DNA of 64,000 nt from Rattus norvegicus (GCF_036323735.1 NC_086026.1:51932539-51996538), one strand, 5' to 3'; numbered from the stretch's first letter, positions 34,476 to 46,359 are shown. Notes: a model not told the origin generated them from the sequence alone. Program-made: numbers and translations.

Positions 34476-37400
34476 TGGATTGATTTTGAGGGAACCTGGA
34501 ATCTGTGGAGTTCATGATCTCTAGCCTTCAAGAATCTTGGAAGCCTAGGAGGAGTGGACTTGCAGATGGAATCAGAATATATCAGACAAGTGTCCTGTGC
34601 CAGGAATGCTTGAGCCTTCCTTGGTCCCGGCTCCCTGGGAACCTTCTGGATATCAAGGGGAGACAGTGTGGACAGTGGATGATATGCTTGCCTCACCGAA
34701 ACAAACAGAGGTGAGGGGTCGACAGGAAGCCTGCTTCTAGCTCTACAGTAAATTAAGCTTCAAACTGACTCAGGCTACATAGTGATTGAGCCTGGGGATA
34801 TTTGAGTGGCAAAGGGGAGGTGCTCAGTTAAATCTAACACATTCGCCACAGGAGACAGAGCAATCTATGGAGCAGAGGGCATCCTAATCTGATGCCTCTT
34901 AGGGCCTCCTTGCAAAAAGGAAGGCTGTGATGGAGAGATGGCAATAAGATACAGTGGGTAGCTAGAAGGGCCAAGTGGGCTGGGGTGGGGGGAGGAAATG
35001 GCCTAATAGGTCTTGTCTGTTCCTTTCACTTCAGATCTCTGAGCTGTGCAGGGGAAGTTAGCAAATCAAATATCTGGAAGCCTGAGGCAGTGGTGGTAAA
35101 GGGCAGAGGTGGGGGGAGTCCCGTGAGTGTTGGTGGAAGCTTTGTAAGTGACCCTCACTTTAACTAAACCTACTGGATGAAAACCTGCCTATTTGAACCC
35201 AGACAGAACAGGGGTTGATTTTCCACATCGTATCTTCCCAGCTTCCGGGTTGGCTGTTAATTAATGCCCTGTGTGATACTTTCCCTCTCTGAGCTTGTGC
35301 TCGGCGGCGAGCAGACAACACTAGCATCTTCATCTTCGTTATACTCCCACTTCTTTGATCCTCAAAATAACCTCCACTTTCCTGGACTGGCTGGCCCACC
35401 CTGAGTGTGATTCATTAAGTGTGCGGGTATGTGGAGCTTTTTGAAAAGCGCCTATTACTTCAGTAAGACCAAATAGCCCTGCTGAATTGCTAAAGTCCCA
35501 ACTTCAGTCACAGCCTTGACTCTGCACAACCAAATCCTTCACCGGCAGTCTTTTTCATCTCCTTGAAGCACAGTCTCTGGCCACAGGGTGATAGGTGAGG
35601 GGTTGGGGGAGTCATCCATGCAAATGTCTTCAATTAGCAATGAAAATCAGACCTGGACCACTAGCCCAGGGAAATCTCAGACTGTGGTAACAACCAGCCG
35701 CTGGCACAAAGTGACCCACCACAACTTTCAAAGGCTCAAAGCCGTCAGGCCCATCAAATTCAGGAAAACTGGAAAGAGACTGGGAACGTCCAATTATGCA
35801 GGATGTAGACATTACGCAGGTCACCTAACACGAGCCTCAGAGAGAGTGGAGCCTGCCCTCGGGGACAGCTGAGCTTTGAAACAGGATAGAAGAGGTGATG
35901 GTGAGGGTAGCGGAGGGGAGGAAGCATGCAAGGCTGAGGCAGGAGCAAAAGTAAACAACCAAAGCTCTATAGCTTGCTGAAGATCTGTGTGTGCACCCAC
36001 CAAGGGGCATGTGTCACCGTTACTGTTGCATGGACCACTCTGATAAGACAACATGACTGTCACTATCATTTGACACATCAGCAAACCTAAGGCATAAAAA
36101 TGGCCTTTCCACACCACACAGGTAGCACTCTGCTCGACCCAGTTCTCAAACCCACAACCCTGTCATGCCATTTAGACCCCTTCCTAAGTAGGGACCAGAG
36201 TGGCTAACCTTCTCCACCCTCAGGATCCTGTTCCTCAATCTACCTATCTTTTTTCCTGCATTGCTATGGACACTGGAGAGACTGCTCACCTTGCTTTAGC
36301 CACTGCATGAAGCCACCATCCACCTGTTCCCTTCCCTGAATATAGGGAAAAAAAACCTAGGCTTGGCCTTTCAAAGAACTATTTAGGTGGTATTTAAAAC
36401 CTACGGTGGTGGTACACTCATCAGATGAAAGACCCTTGGGGGTAGAAAACTCCAGAAGCCATCTGAAGCTTGCCTCAAACACACTGATACAAAAGCTGAA
36501 CCGAAGGCCACTTGCTAATAAAATCCTCGGTGCCTAAAAGGACATTAAAGAGATGTCCAAAGCCCTGCAAAGGGGAATAAAGATATCAATTTCCTCTACA
36601 CCCTGATTCATCTGGCTTCATATTTTAGACACCTTGACTTCTCCAAGGCGGGCCGTGTGGGTCACTGGGAGAGGAAATTTCTTCCCACCAATGACATCAT
36701 CCACAATACGCACATATGCATTGAGTCCTGCTGGGGAGGCCCTGAAGAACTGAAGGGAAGGACAGGGTTGGTTTTCAAAGAGCTATGAAGAAATCCAGAC
36801 GCTTGTCTGACGCCTAGGTGCAGAAACTCCACAGACCAGACTAGGAGACTCAAGAGAAGCTATTGGTATTTCTGATTTTCTTTTTCTTTTTTCTTTTTTG
36901 GAAGATCTCAAGCAATCTGTCTTCCTTTTGTTATCCTAGAAATTAACCGTGAGGTCTTCTTGGAGATATTTCTGTTCCCTGATAAATTCTTGTTGGCTAG
37001 AACCAGGTGCAAGGGGCACTTGTTGAATATCTATTTACTTCTCGAGTGAATAAATGAATGTTTTCATACTGGACACACTACACCCTGTTCTGGAGAAATG
37101 TGTGTCACTTGAGGCTACTGAACCAGGAGAGGACACTGTCCCCAAGGATAGTCAAGCTCTGTTGGTGGCCCAGCAAACATTGGCATCCTGTGAAACTGGC
37201 CACAAAACAAAGTGGGCAATCCTGATGAGATCTTCCTCTTTGGGTTTCCGGAGGAACAGGTACTACGTGGGAGATCTATGTCATACTATGTCATACTGCT
37301 CCCTTGGAGGCTCAGGGGACATCATGAAAGAGTAAGCAGAAGATGATATGAGAGTTGAGAGCAGGGAGGAGCAGAGCAAAGCTGTGTCCTTTGGTCATGG

Positions 37401-37824
37401 CGGACAGCGGCAAACATGAATTCACAATAGCTGTGGGAGCCTCAGCAAGACTTACATAAGATCAAGCCAACGTGGAGAGGGGGGGAGCCCACAAGCCCCT
37501 CCCCTAGCTGAGGGGGTTTGGGTAGTTAATGGTGCCAGGGGAAAGCGAGTTGGTTTTGTCTAGAGGTGTGGCCCCTGATAGGTTGGCCATGCTCCAGATA
37601 ATGGCCCCACACCCTTGTCTACAAAGCAGCACAAATCAGACACAGTGGGTTATTTACAAACAAAAGACATTTAGTTGGGATGGGTGGCGTGTAATGGAAA
37701 CAGAAGGACTGGGAAGACGGTTGTGGGGATGAATGTGATCAAAGTACATTGTATGTGTGCAAGAAAGTGTCCAAAGTTTAATAGAAATGTATTATAAAAA
37801 GCGGTTCTAGGGGAGGCTGACACT

Positions 37825-37955
37825 GTGTATCCTCTGAAGGGACTCTAAGTCCCATGAGACCAGAGGTCCTATCTACCTTGTTTCCAACACTGTTCCCAGT
37901 GCATAACACCCTGAATCATAGAGGAAACACTCAATAAAAGTTCCAGGGCGATGAA
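37825..37955 (+). mobile_element. L2 3' end remnant
   Basis: The order gactctaagtcccatgagac, cagaggtcctatctaccttg, tttccaacactgttcccagt, gcataacaccctg and actcaataaaagttcc follows the L2 3' end consensus. Confidence 0.6.
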
Positions 37956-38114
37956 TCACAAGGTATCATCCTGGGAAGTCATTAGGACATAGTGTACGAT
38001 GGATGGGAGGGGAAGACTAACCAGCAGAGGGAAGAGTCTTGACCCAGCAGGACAAGAGGGTTCTAGAGAAGCAATGAGAACGGGGGAGAGGCAGAGGCAG
38101 AGAAAGAGAAAGGA

Positions 38115-38116
<2 letters not shown>

Positions 38117-38158
<42 letters not shown>

Positions 38159-38160
38159 GC
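38117..38160 (+). repeat. (CA)n microsatellite with CACG end
   Basis: A pure CA run to about 38152, then CGCACGC. It is transcribed as UG in Grik4. Confidence 0.95.
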
Positions 38161-38434
38161 AAAGACAGAGAGACAGGGAGATGCTGGTGGGGATGGGGAC
38201 CACCGCCTGCCTCCCCGTCATCTGCTGTACCAGTGAGAACCTGCTCCCTTTCTTGCAGCCCTAACAGCCCAGGGTAGAGCAATATATAGCACTGTTGCCT
38301 CTTCATGGGGAAGACCCGGGGTCTAGCACCAATAGTTACACCAATCATTGTCCTTTTATTCATTTGGTTTGGGGTTGGAAAAGGAAGAGAAGGGGACACC
38401 CCCAAGGCTTACAGAAACAGTGCCATCATGTGTC

Positions 38435-38720
38435 TGGCCTGAGCAACCCTTGCTACAGTTGGGGTGCAAATGTCCTTCAAAGGCTCGTGTGGTGAAGGCT
38501 TGGTCATCACATGGTGGTAGGGGGTGAGGCCCAGTGGAAGAAAGTGAGGTCACTGGGGGCATGTCCTTACAGGGGTTTTGGGAGCCTTGTTCCCCCTCTT
38601 CCCATCTCTTCTTGCTTCCCAGTTACCACAAGGTGGGCAACTTTACTCTAACATGAGCCTCTCCACAATGCTCAGTCATGGACCCAGACCTCAAAAACTG
38701 TGCCACCAAACAAGCATCTC
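38435..38720 (+). mobile_element. MaLR-like LTR, diverged
   Basis: Ordered motifs of the family are visible: ttcaaaggctcgtgtggtga, aggcttggtcatc, gtgaggtcactgggggcatg, ccatctcttcttgcttccca and acccagacctcaaaaactgt. The 3' terminal part is missing. Confidence 0.5.
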
Positions 38721-39069
38721 CTCATTTTAAGATGATGTCTCTGGCACTTGGACAGAGAAGCAGAAAGTCGACTGATAGCTCTTTGCTTTCCTTTTGCACC
38801 AGAGCTGTTCGTTTCTGGCTTGGCTATAAGGCAGGGGCTCAGTTCCTCTAAGTCACCAGGCAATGCCAGCACCAGACAGGGGCTAGCAAGGGCGATGAAG
38901 CAGGTTGTACACAGGCGAGCTCTGTGCTCAGGATGATTTTCCCATACCTTTGAGCATTGCTCTTTTCCCTCAAATAGAGGAAACAGCCTCTAATTCTCAT
39001 ACTATTGTCAGATGTTAAAGAGGCACCCAGCACATGGGACCCACCCTACGTGCTCTGACTCACTCGAGA

Positions 39070-39240
39070 GTCCTACTGTGTCTGTGAAATCCTACAATTC
39101 ACAGGGAATTCTCCCATCTTTTAACTCACGGGAACCTCAGAACCAATGTGCAAGATCTGCAAAGTAGAACCTAGCACTCCCATTTTACTGATGAATAAAC
39201 TGAGGTATAGATAGGCTGAATACCTCAATTGGAGAAAATG
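39070..39240 (-). mobile_element. MIR/L2-like remnant
   Basis: Contains tcccattttactgatgaata, then aactgaggtatagatagg, typical of reversed MIR text. Tentative. Confidence 0.45.
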
Positions 39241-39419
39241 GCCATACTCCATACCAGCACATAGCATCTTCACTTCTGCCTTCAGCACAAGAACATAAGG
39301 CAGAGCTGGGTTGGGTAGGAGAACAGCTATGAGTTCAAAGCTAGCCTGGCCTATTTACTGAGCTCTGGACCAGCTTAGGTTACAAAGTGAAAGTCTATCT
39401 CAATGGTGAACTACTAAAG

Positions 39420-39572
39420 ACTAGAAGGGAAGGGAAAAGGGAAAGGAAAGGGGAAGGGAGAAGGAAGTAGGAGGGAAGAGGAAAGGAGGGTGGGAAGGAA
39501 GGAAGGACAGATGGATGAAAGGAAAGAAGGGAGGGAGGAAGGGAGGGAGGAAGGGAGGAAGGAAGGAAGGAA
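39420..39572 (+). repeat. Polypurine GGAA/GGGA tract
   Basis: An almost unbroken purine tract of about 150 bases made of GGGAAGG and GGAA units, able in principle to form triplex DNA. In Grik4 RNA it reads as a polypyrimidine tract 350-500 bases downstream of the 165-base exon. The Pro/Ser-rich frames are artefacts. Confidence 0.95.
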
Positions 39573-39663
39573 GGGTGCCAATGCATAAACTGTCTTTACG
39601 CTGGTCTTTCCCAATCATCCACAAACCTTAGTTCAAGTATCTGTATAGAAAATGTCCAGGGTG

Positions 39664-39730
39664 TGAATGAATGAATGAATGAATGAATGAACGAATGAAT
39701 GAATGGATAGATGGATGTATGGATGGATGA
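39664..39730 (+). repeat. (GAAT)n and (GGAT)n tetranucleotide array
   Basis: About ten GAAT units with one GAAC variant, then GGAT/AGAT/GTAT variants to about 39730. It starts about 190 bases past the donor of the 165-base exon. Confidence 0.95.
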
Positions 39731-39921
39731 CTTGGTGAATTAATATTCTAACCAATTCAGGATTCGCAATAGTACCTAGGAGTCTCATCTGGGCTGAGAT
39801 TCTCACAGGCCTTCCTAGCGTGTAACTCTCTCCCTCCCCTGGAGACATTGTATCAGAGGCCCGGCATTAGGCACATGCCCACCACCAACTCTTCCTCTGC
39901 CGGCCTGTCCAGTCTACGTAC

Positions 39922-40086
39922 TGGTTTCTGCAGTTTCGTACTCGCTGTCTCTGAGAAGCTCAAAGATGTCCACTTCGACTTTGGCCTTGCCCAGCCTCTC
40001 TGGTGCGCGGTTGATGCGGTTCTTGGCCAGGGTGATGGAGAGCCGTTCCCCTCTGCTGCACTCCATGGGGTCATCCAAGATAGCAG
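39922..40086 (-). CDS. Grik4: Grik4 coding exon, start of amino-terminal domain
   Basis: This 165-base exon encodes the first beta strand and helix of the GluK4 (KA1) amino-terminal domain, which lies outside the cell and controls assembly with GluK1-3 partners. On the minus strand it reads AAILDDPMECSRGE and ends EVDIFELLRDSEYETAET, matching the high-affinity kainate subunit family. The first codon is split (the previous exon supplies G, this one CT). The last base starts the Met codon completed by the exon at 26823. The acceptor reads cccacag and the donor gtacgt. Phase is 1 in and 1 out, so skipping would keep the frame. By my recollection of the protein it covers about residues 28-82. The Grik5 paralogue is similar, but the downstream exons fit Grik4 better. 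The exon carrying the signal peptide is not in the window. Confidence 0.96.
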
Positions 40087-40744
40087 CTGTGGGCAGGTAA
40101 CCATATGGAGACAGTTGGTATGATACCCACCACCATTGGCCATCTCCCTTCTCCACCCTCCCCACACTGCCACCTTCCTTTTCCAGACAGCTCCCCAAAT
40201 CCCTCTCCGCCTCGACATCCACAGAACTCTCCAGAAAGAGTTCGGTGCACGCTTCTGTCTCTAGCCATAGAGCAATGAATTCTATGGCATAAGCCCAGGA
40301 GCAGCAATGCAGTACCACAAATGGCCACCAGGGGTCCTACCTGTCTGAAGTCCTTGGGCCCAGGTTCTAAAATACCCTCAGAGACATGGACACAGAAAGG
40401 TGCACACGAGCAACCCTTTTGGAAATGGAATTCTAAGTCAACAAGAAACTCCCTGAGGAAGGAGAAGGCTACGCATTTGTGAGGGACAGCTGTGGGAGCA
40501 GGGAAGCAGCTGCAGAGTACTGTGGAATGCTCACACACCAGTCTCTGGTGCCCATGAGCCATGTGTCCCAGGTGAGCCATGAAACTCCTCGGACTATCTT
40601 TTCTTTACTGAGCATCGGAATAGTAAAGACGAACTCAGCGGTTAGTGGAGGGATTCAGTTCAGGTAATGGCTGTCAGGGACCCATCATCTGGACTTAAGC
40701 AGTGTGGATGACTTGGAGAGGTACAGTACAAGTAGCAGCCCAGC

Positions 40745-40935
40745 CTCAGGATGCATTGTGAAAGGAATCACGGAGAACCAGGCTGTAACCCCAGCTCCAC
40801 CCATATTAACTAATGGATCTGTTTCCTTACTTGAAAAATGAGGAGGAAAGCTACTTGTTGGCCTACTGTGAGAAGTATATGAGATAGGACATACTCAGTG
40901 CCGTCTTGTACCTAGTAGGCACTCGATAATGCTGA
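40745..40935 (+). mobile_element. MIR SINE
   Basis: The order ccaggctgtaaccccagctc, tgtttccttacttgaaaaat, gaggaggaaagctacttg, gagaagtatatgagatagg and ctagtaggcactcgataatg follows MIR closely. Confidence 0.65.
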
Positions 40936-40974
40936 GACTCTTACCTCCTGGGAGAGCTGAAAACTGACTTGTAT

Positions 40975-41365
40975 ATAAACACTTACAGCCGCTATTCACA
41001 AAGACTAGCAGGGGGAAATTGTTCAAATGTCCATCAATCAAGGGGCGAGGAAGACGCTGCTTTCCTATAGTGGTAGATTATTACTGTTTAATAAGAGGAA
41101 TAAAAATATTTCCACATGTGGCAACGTGGATGACCCTTAACAACATGATGCCAAGCAAAAGAAGCCAGACGCAAACAACAATGTATCATCGGATGGGTGG
41201 GTCTATCTAGACAAGTGAATCCCTAGAGACACGGGTCAGAGGAACAGTTGCCAGCGGTTATGAGACAACCATGAGTGTAGTAAAAAGCACTGTATGCTTT
41301 AGGTGGGTGAGAATTCAGCAGGAGATGAATTTTAACCACAGTAAAGTAATTACAAAAAAGACAAC
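40975..41365 (+). mobile_element. Old L1 3' end remnant
   Basis: It contains caaatgtccatcaatcaagg, ggcaacgtggatgaccctta, acaacatgatgccaagcaaa, agaagccagacgcaaacaac, cagttgccagcggttatgag and a gagatgaattttaacca end. The order matches mammal-wide L1 3' sequence. Confidence 0.75.
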
Positions 41366-42949
41366 CAAATGTATCTTTCAGAGGCTGAAGGAAACACAGG
41401 GTGTATCACAGCAGATTCCTCTGCCACATGGCCCTGAGTAGCTGTGACCAAGTGGACAGCAGGGAGGCGTTCCTAAATTCTCATCTTCACATGGGATGTA
41501 AACTTGGTGCTAGCTGGCTTTCCATCACTGACTCTGAGGTCATCCCTGTACCTCAGTGGCCCAGGCTCCACACTCTCGGTTTGTCCATTGCTGTCCTGCG
41601 CACAATTTCACAAAGAAAACACCAGGACAGGGCAGGGAACGTGACCGTGCATTTCTCCTGACTTGAGGATTTATTTATATATGCACACTCCCAGTGAACA
41701 AGGCAAACTCAATTTCACATTCACAGCGTAGGCTCGAGCATGCAGGGAAGGTGAGTCCCAAGGCCTAGACAATGAGGTAGACGTATTAACTAGCAAAGCA
41801 CACACGGAGTGGCTGGCCACGTGTAGGGGTGGTCAAGGAAATGTAAGTGGAAAGATTTAAAAGCCCTCCCGTGCCCACGTTCCTTGTGAATGGGAGGACT
41901 TGGGGGTGTTCTGATGTCAGAAGGTGTTTATGTTACAGTCTCACTGGACTGGCTCAGGGAACAAGACTCAGAACGAGCCCCATCAAGGTCAGAAATGAAG
42001 AGTCACACTATGTCACACTAGGATTACAAGCTGAGACCATAAGGAAGCAGCAATAGAAAAGAATGATTCTCAAATGATGTCCCTTAAGGGACAGATGACG
42101 TTCCTTCTACAAGCAGACAGGTGGTATGTAGCCCCATGCCAACGGTGACCACCACAACTTCACAACCATCGGCTATGGAATACTGGATTCCCTGGAGGAT
42201 TTGATACTAAGAAACAAAGTTTACAGTGGAAATTATGTCACAACTAGACTGGCCCCAGGGTGTGGGAAAGAGATCTAGGACAGGAACTGGCAATCCAGCA
42301 GAGTCATGAGCAGGAGATCCTAGATCCGAGATCGAGCTGTGCTGTGTACTTAGCAACAGGAGTGCACTTAGTGGTCAGATCAAAATCTTCAACTCAGTAA
42401 GACCAGTGTCTCGTCTTCCCGTGGGATGAAAAGTCTGGCGGCTTGCCCATGCTTTCGGAGCTGGCAAGCAATGGAGGTGGGAGTGGTCTCGGGTTGGCTT
42501 CACCTCAGACACCCAAAGCTGTCCTCCCAGAACTTGGGCAAAAGAGAGGGTGCAGCAGGCAGGGATCCTTCTCTTTATGGGAGCTTTAAAGGAAGTGTCA
42601 ACAAGGCAAACCAACCCTGAGACACTTAGAGTGACAGGCTGGATTCCGGGGCTCTGAAAACCCCCAGGTCATCTGTCTGCTTCCCAACTCCTAGCAGACA
42701 CCACGCGCTGATGAGATTTTCCAACTAGGGATAGCCATTCTATTAAGTACTAATGTCTACTAGATATTTTATAAATTACTTGTGATAAATCAATCACTAA
42801 AATAATCTCCCCCAAAACATTATAGGGTTTAGATCTGAAGTGTGCCCCAGAGGCTGGGTCTACTGAGAGCTATTAGAACTTAAAGAGGCAGACCATATTG
42901 GAGAGAGATTAGGTCACTGAAGGGTGACGATGATCCTAGCCACCTTAGT

Positions 42950-43058
42950 CTGTCTCTCTTTCCCTCCCTCCCTCTCTCCCTCCCTCCTTCCTTCTCTCCC
43001 TCCTTCTCTCCCTCCATTCCTCCCTCCATTCCTCCTTCCCTTCCTCCTTCCTTCCTGG
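42950..43058 (+). repeat. Polypyrimidine CCCT/CCTT array
   Basis: About 100 bases of CCCTCC, CTTCC and TCCCT variants. The Glu/Gly/Arg-rich minus-strand frames through it are artefacts. Confidence 0.95.
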
Positions 43059-43529
43059 CCACCTGAGCAAAGTGGCTTTCTCTGCCACATACATCTACTG
43101 TGATACAGAGCCTCATTTTGGTCCTTAGAGGAAAAGAGCAAAGCAACCAAGGGCTGAAATCGCTGACACCATGGCCCCACACACCCTTCTTCCTTTAAGT
43201 TGAAGGACCTCAGGGACGTTTTCGCAGTGATGGAAGGCTAGCTAGCTCGAGGTCAGTAGCCTTTGTGAGCCCATTGTCAATAGAAGTATTTAGGAGGGCC
43301 TGCCCTGGGTGTCCACATTACAGTCTCGCTGGCTTTGCCGCTACTCTGTCACTACACAAATGGCACAATTACAGCCCACTTACAAGGGGCAGCACGCATC
43401 CCAGGGGCAGCTCCAGATACAACTGGAGCTTCCGTCTCTTCTTTCTGAAAACGATGCCTCTAAGGTGTGTGCTACCCCGATTTCATTACCTCTCCTTTGT
43501 GGCTCTTTTTCACAGTACATTTTAAAAGC

Positions 43530-43862
43530 CCTAAGTCCCAATGTGACAATATTTGGAAGGAGGGGTCAATTGTGGTTACATGGGGTCACAGGGGTGGTAG
43601 AGCCCTGAACTCACAGAATTAGTGTCCCTCTCAGAAGAAAGAGAAGGCAGCTCAGTTACTTGCTCTCTACTATAGGAAAATGCAGTGAGACGATGACCCG
43701 ACCCTCTAGTATAACCAGGAAAAGAGGCCTCACTAGGAATAGACTTGACCAGCTCCCTGACCTCGGACATTCCAGAGAACACTGAGAAATAAAGTCCTAT
43801 TTTTAAGCCGCTCGGTTTGCAATCTTACGGAATTGCATCCTATGCTGATTAAGACAATGTGT
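43530..43862 (+). mobile_element. Mammal-wide LTR-like repeat (MaLR/MLT type)
   Basis: Motifs in order: ccctaagtcccaatgtgaca, atatttggaaggaggggtc, acaggggtggtagagccctg, aattagtgtccctctcagaa, and an end with gagaaataaagtcctatttt, taagccgctcggtttgc and ctgattaagacaatg. It runs up to the CTCACA array. Confidence 0.6.
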
Positions 43863-43901
43863 TCATAAGAACTGGGATGGGCCGGCCCCCAGCCAACCGT
43901 G

Positions 43902-43943
<42 letters not shown>

Positions 43944-44309
43944 ACACACACTCACACACACTCAGACACACTCACATACTCACACACTCACACACACTCA
44001 CACACACACTCACACACACTCAGACACACTCACATACTCACACACTCACACACACTCACACACACACTCAGACACACTCACATACTCACACACTCACACA
44101 CTCACACACACTCACACACACACTCACACACACTCACACACACACTCACACACTCACACACACTCACACACTCACACACACTCACACACTCACACACACT
44201 CACACACACTCACACACTCACACACTCACACACACTCACACACTCACACACACACTCACACACACACTCACACACACACACTCACACACACACTCACACA
44301 CTCACACAC
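43902..44309 (+). repeat. CTCACA/CA array
   Basis: About 408 bases of CACACTCA units, with a block containing cagacacactcacatactca that recurs at least three times near the start. The motif family is the same as in the array at 262-958 and has the same orientation. The long His/Thr/Ser frames are artefacts. Confidence 0.95.
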
Positions 44310-45404
44310 TGTACACCCAATACCCAGAGCTCCGTCTAATGTGCTGAGTCAGAGGAACAATGGAAGGCAGAAGAGGAGAATGTGGGAAGCTGACGTGGAA
44401 CCCTCTTCTTTCTTTCCCCATGAGGACCTCAGGGGTATTTAACAATCCTGCTCCCCCCACCCCCCGTGCCCACACCGAGGCTATGCCAAGTCCCACATTT
44501 CACTAAGGCTTTGGTTCTTGATGGCAAATAATTACTGACAGGGAAGAGGCTTGACTGGGTGTTTTGTTGGCAGCAGACATATTGGAACCAGGAGCTTGAA
44601 AATAGGAACTGAATTCGAGGGCTATGAACGCCCCACACGAGGTGGAGACTCAGGCTCTTCTGTGATGCTGAAGGATCGTAACCCCCAACAGGCAGTTGTC
44701 AAACAGCACGCTTGTTCTTCCGCAGTCCCAGGAGAGCAGCCAGATGGATGGAAGAGACCAATGTGCTCAAGACTTAATGGGCAGCGGATGCTCCTGGACC
44801 ACACTGGGTCCCTGGGGCCCAGCTACTGGGCTGGACCAGAATGTTCAGAGCTCTCAGCTGCTGCCCAGTGAGGAACAGTATGCTGCACATGCTGTGGCCC
44901 TGGGGACTGCTCTGAACAGGAGTCAACTAGTAACCATGGTGAGGCTGAGAGGCCTGGGAGGCAGCAAGGGCAGGGTTGAGATTAGGAGACACATGTAGGG
45001 GCTACCGTCTGCCCTTTTATCTAACCGTGAAGACCCAGTAGTGCCCAGCGCTTCTCTGGATTTAGCACACCTTCTTTATGTCGAGAAAGCCTCTGCATTC
45101 ACGTCGAGCCTCTCACTCAAACCTCAAGCATTGTGTTCTCTACAGAGCTCTCTCCTCATCTGGAGTCCGAGGTCCCTGACACCAGAAGGGCCATCCTGTG
45201 ACAGTGCACATCCTGATCCCAAACTCCCCATTCCTCCCCCTCACTCTTATGTGGGCCTGCTTTGGACAGGGTGGCTGTAGCACTGGTTAGCTGAGCAGTA
45301 GGACATGTGAGCAGGCCTGTGCAGAGGTGGACCCTCCCAAAGCATTGGGAATTGCCTTCGGTCATGCTAAGCGGCATTCTCACTGGTGGGAAAGTTTCCC
45401 CCAC

Positions 45405-45740
45405 CTATGCTATTCTTTCTCCCTCTCCTCCCTATGGACTCACCTCTTCCTGAAGGCCCTCTCTGACTCCTGGGTTCCAGTGCTCTCTTCCATAGATTGC
45501 CTTCGAACCCAAACAGCTCCCTGGCCCACCGGCAGAGACTTGGCTGCCCACCTGGGCCTGTGTGTCCTCAGCTGTTCATGCCTTAAATGCCCAGATAATT
45601 CTTCCTTCCTTCCTGCTTGCTCTCCCAGAGCGCTCATCTCCCTTGTACTCTCTTGGAGCTCTATGAGTTTCTCCTGCTGCCTTTCCGTGGCCTCTCTTCT
45701 TTCTCCTAGTCAGCCCTTTGAGGGAGTGGGTTTGGCTGAG
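45405..45740 (+). mobile_element. L2-like remnant
   Basis: Text such as actcacctcttcctgaaggc and cctctctgactcctgggtt resembles the L2 3' region. It is diverged, and its limits are uncertain. Confidence 0.4.
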
Positions 45741-46359
45741 CCTGAGTCAATGGGTGAATCTGGGCATGCAGTGGTCAGAACTGGGTGATTACCGAGTGCA
45801 TAATAGTGCAGGATCACCTGACTCTTCATCCTCTGCAGCAAATGCTGGTTATGTGCAACATCAGATGAAAGGCAGATCCTGTGTGCACGGCAGAGGACCC
45901 AATGCTACCTGTACTCGTTTTCATTCCTCCAGGGATGGCAGCATCCTGTTCTCTGTTCGCCTGTGGGAATTGGGGTGGGGCTTGCCTTCCCTCCATACAT
46001 TACTGAAAGCTCGAGGGTGACCCCTCAAGCATGGGTGCCAGCTACTTTAATCTCCAAGCTCCACCAGAGGCCTGCTACAGAGGATTCTAGGCACCTCAAC
46101 AGCTCTCGGCTCTTTAAGGAGGGAATAAAGAAGTTTTACTGCTGAGCCTTTATAGGCCATATCTATAACACTGCCAATGGCTGTTCGGACCAACCCATTA
46201 TGGCCCTGTGCTAACAAGAAAAAGAGATGGGTTGAGCCCTGGGGAATCAGTTACCTTTGCTTCCCAGATGTTTGCCTGAAGCTCCAGGTTCCCAAATATG
46301 GTGACGGTCCTGTCACTTGTCTATCATCAGTTCTGTTCTCTTACTGTCTTCCATTTCCT

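Larger units (their letters stand above)
26824..39921 (-). other. Grik4: Grik4 intron, 13.1 kb, rich in microsatellites
   Basis: The intron lies between the 165-base and 98-base exons. It has tracts at 27339-27402 (TG), 28556-28621 (CT), 30565-31082 (TG), 32071-32252 (CA), 34175-34244 (TG), 38117-38160 (CA), 39420-39572 (GGAA) and 39664-39730 (GAAT). It also has B4 and B2 SINEs, an L2-like piece and an LTR fragment. I recognise nothing in 27670-28550 (a G/C-balanced unique or old-repeat stretch), 29190-30560 except MIR-like traces near 29340-29460 and 30030-30130, 31090-32070, 32260-34170, 34480-37820 and 38730-39060. Confidence 0.88.

Noticed and set aside
6782..40086. Assignment to Grik5 (KA2) instead of Grik4
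   Set aside because: Residues such as [25 protein letters not shown] and MVSAYYTYIFTNL fit GluK4; the GluK5 counterparts I recall differ at these positions.
43859..44347. 162-residue His/Thr/Ser frame
   Set aside because: Same reason: it runs through the CTCACA array, and a second frame through the same array gives a similar product.
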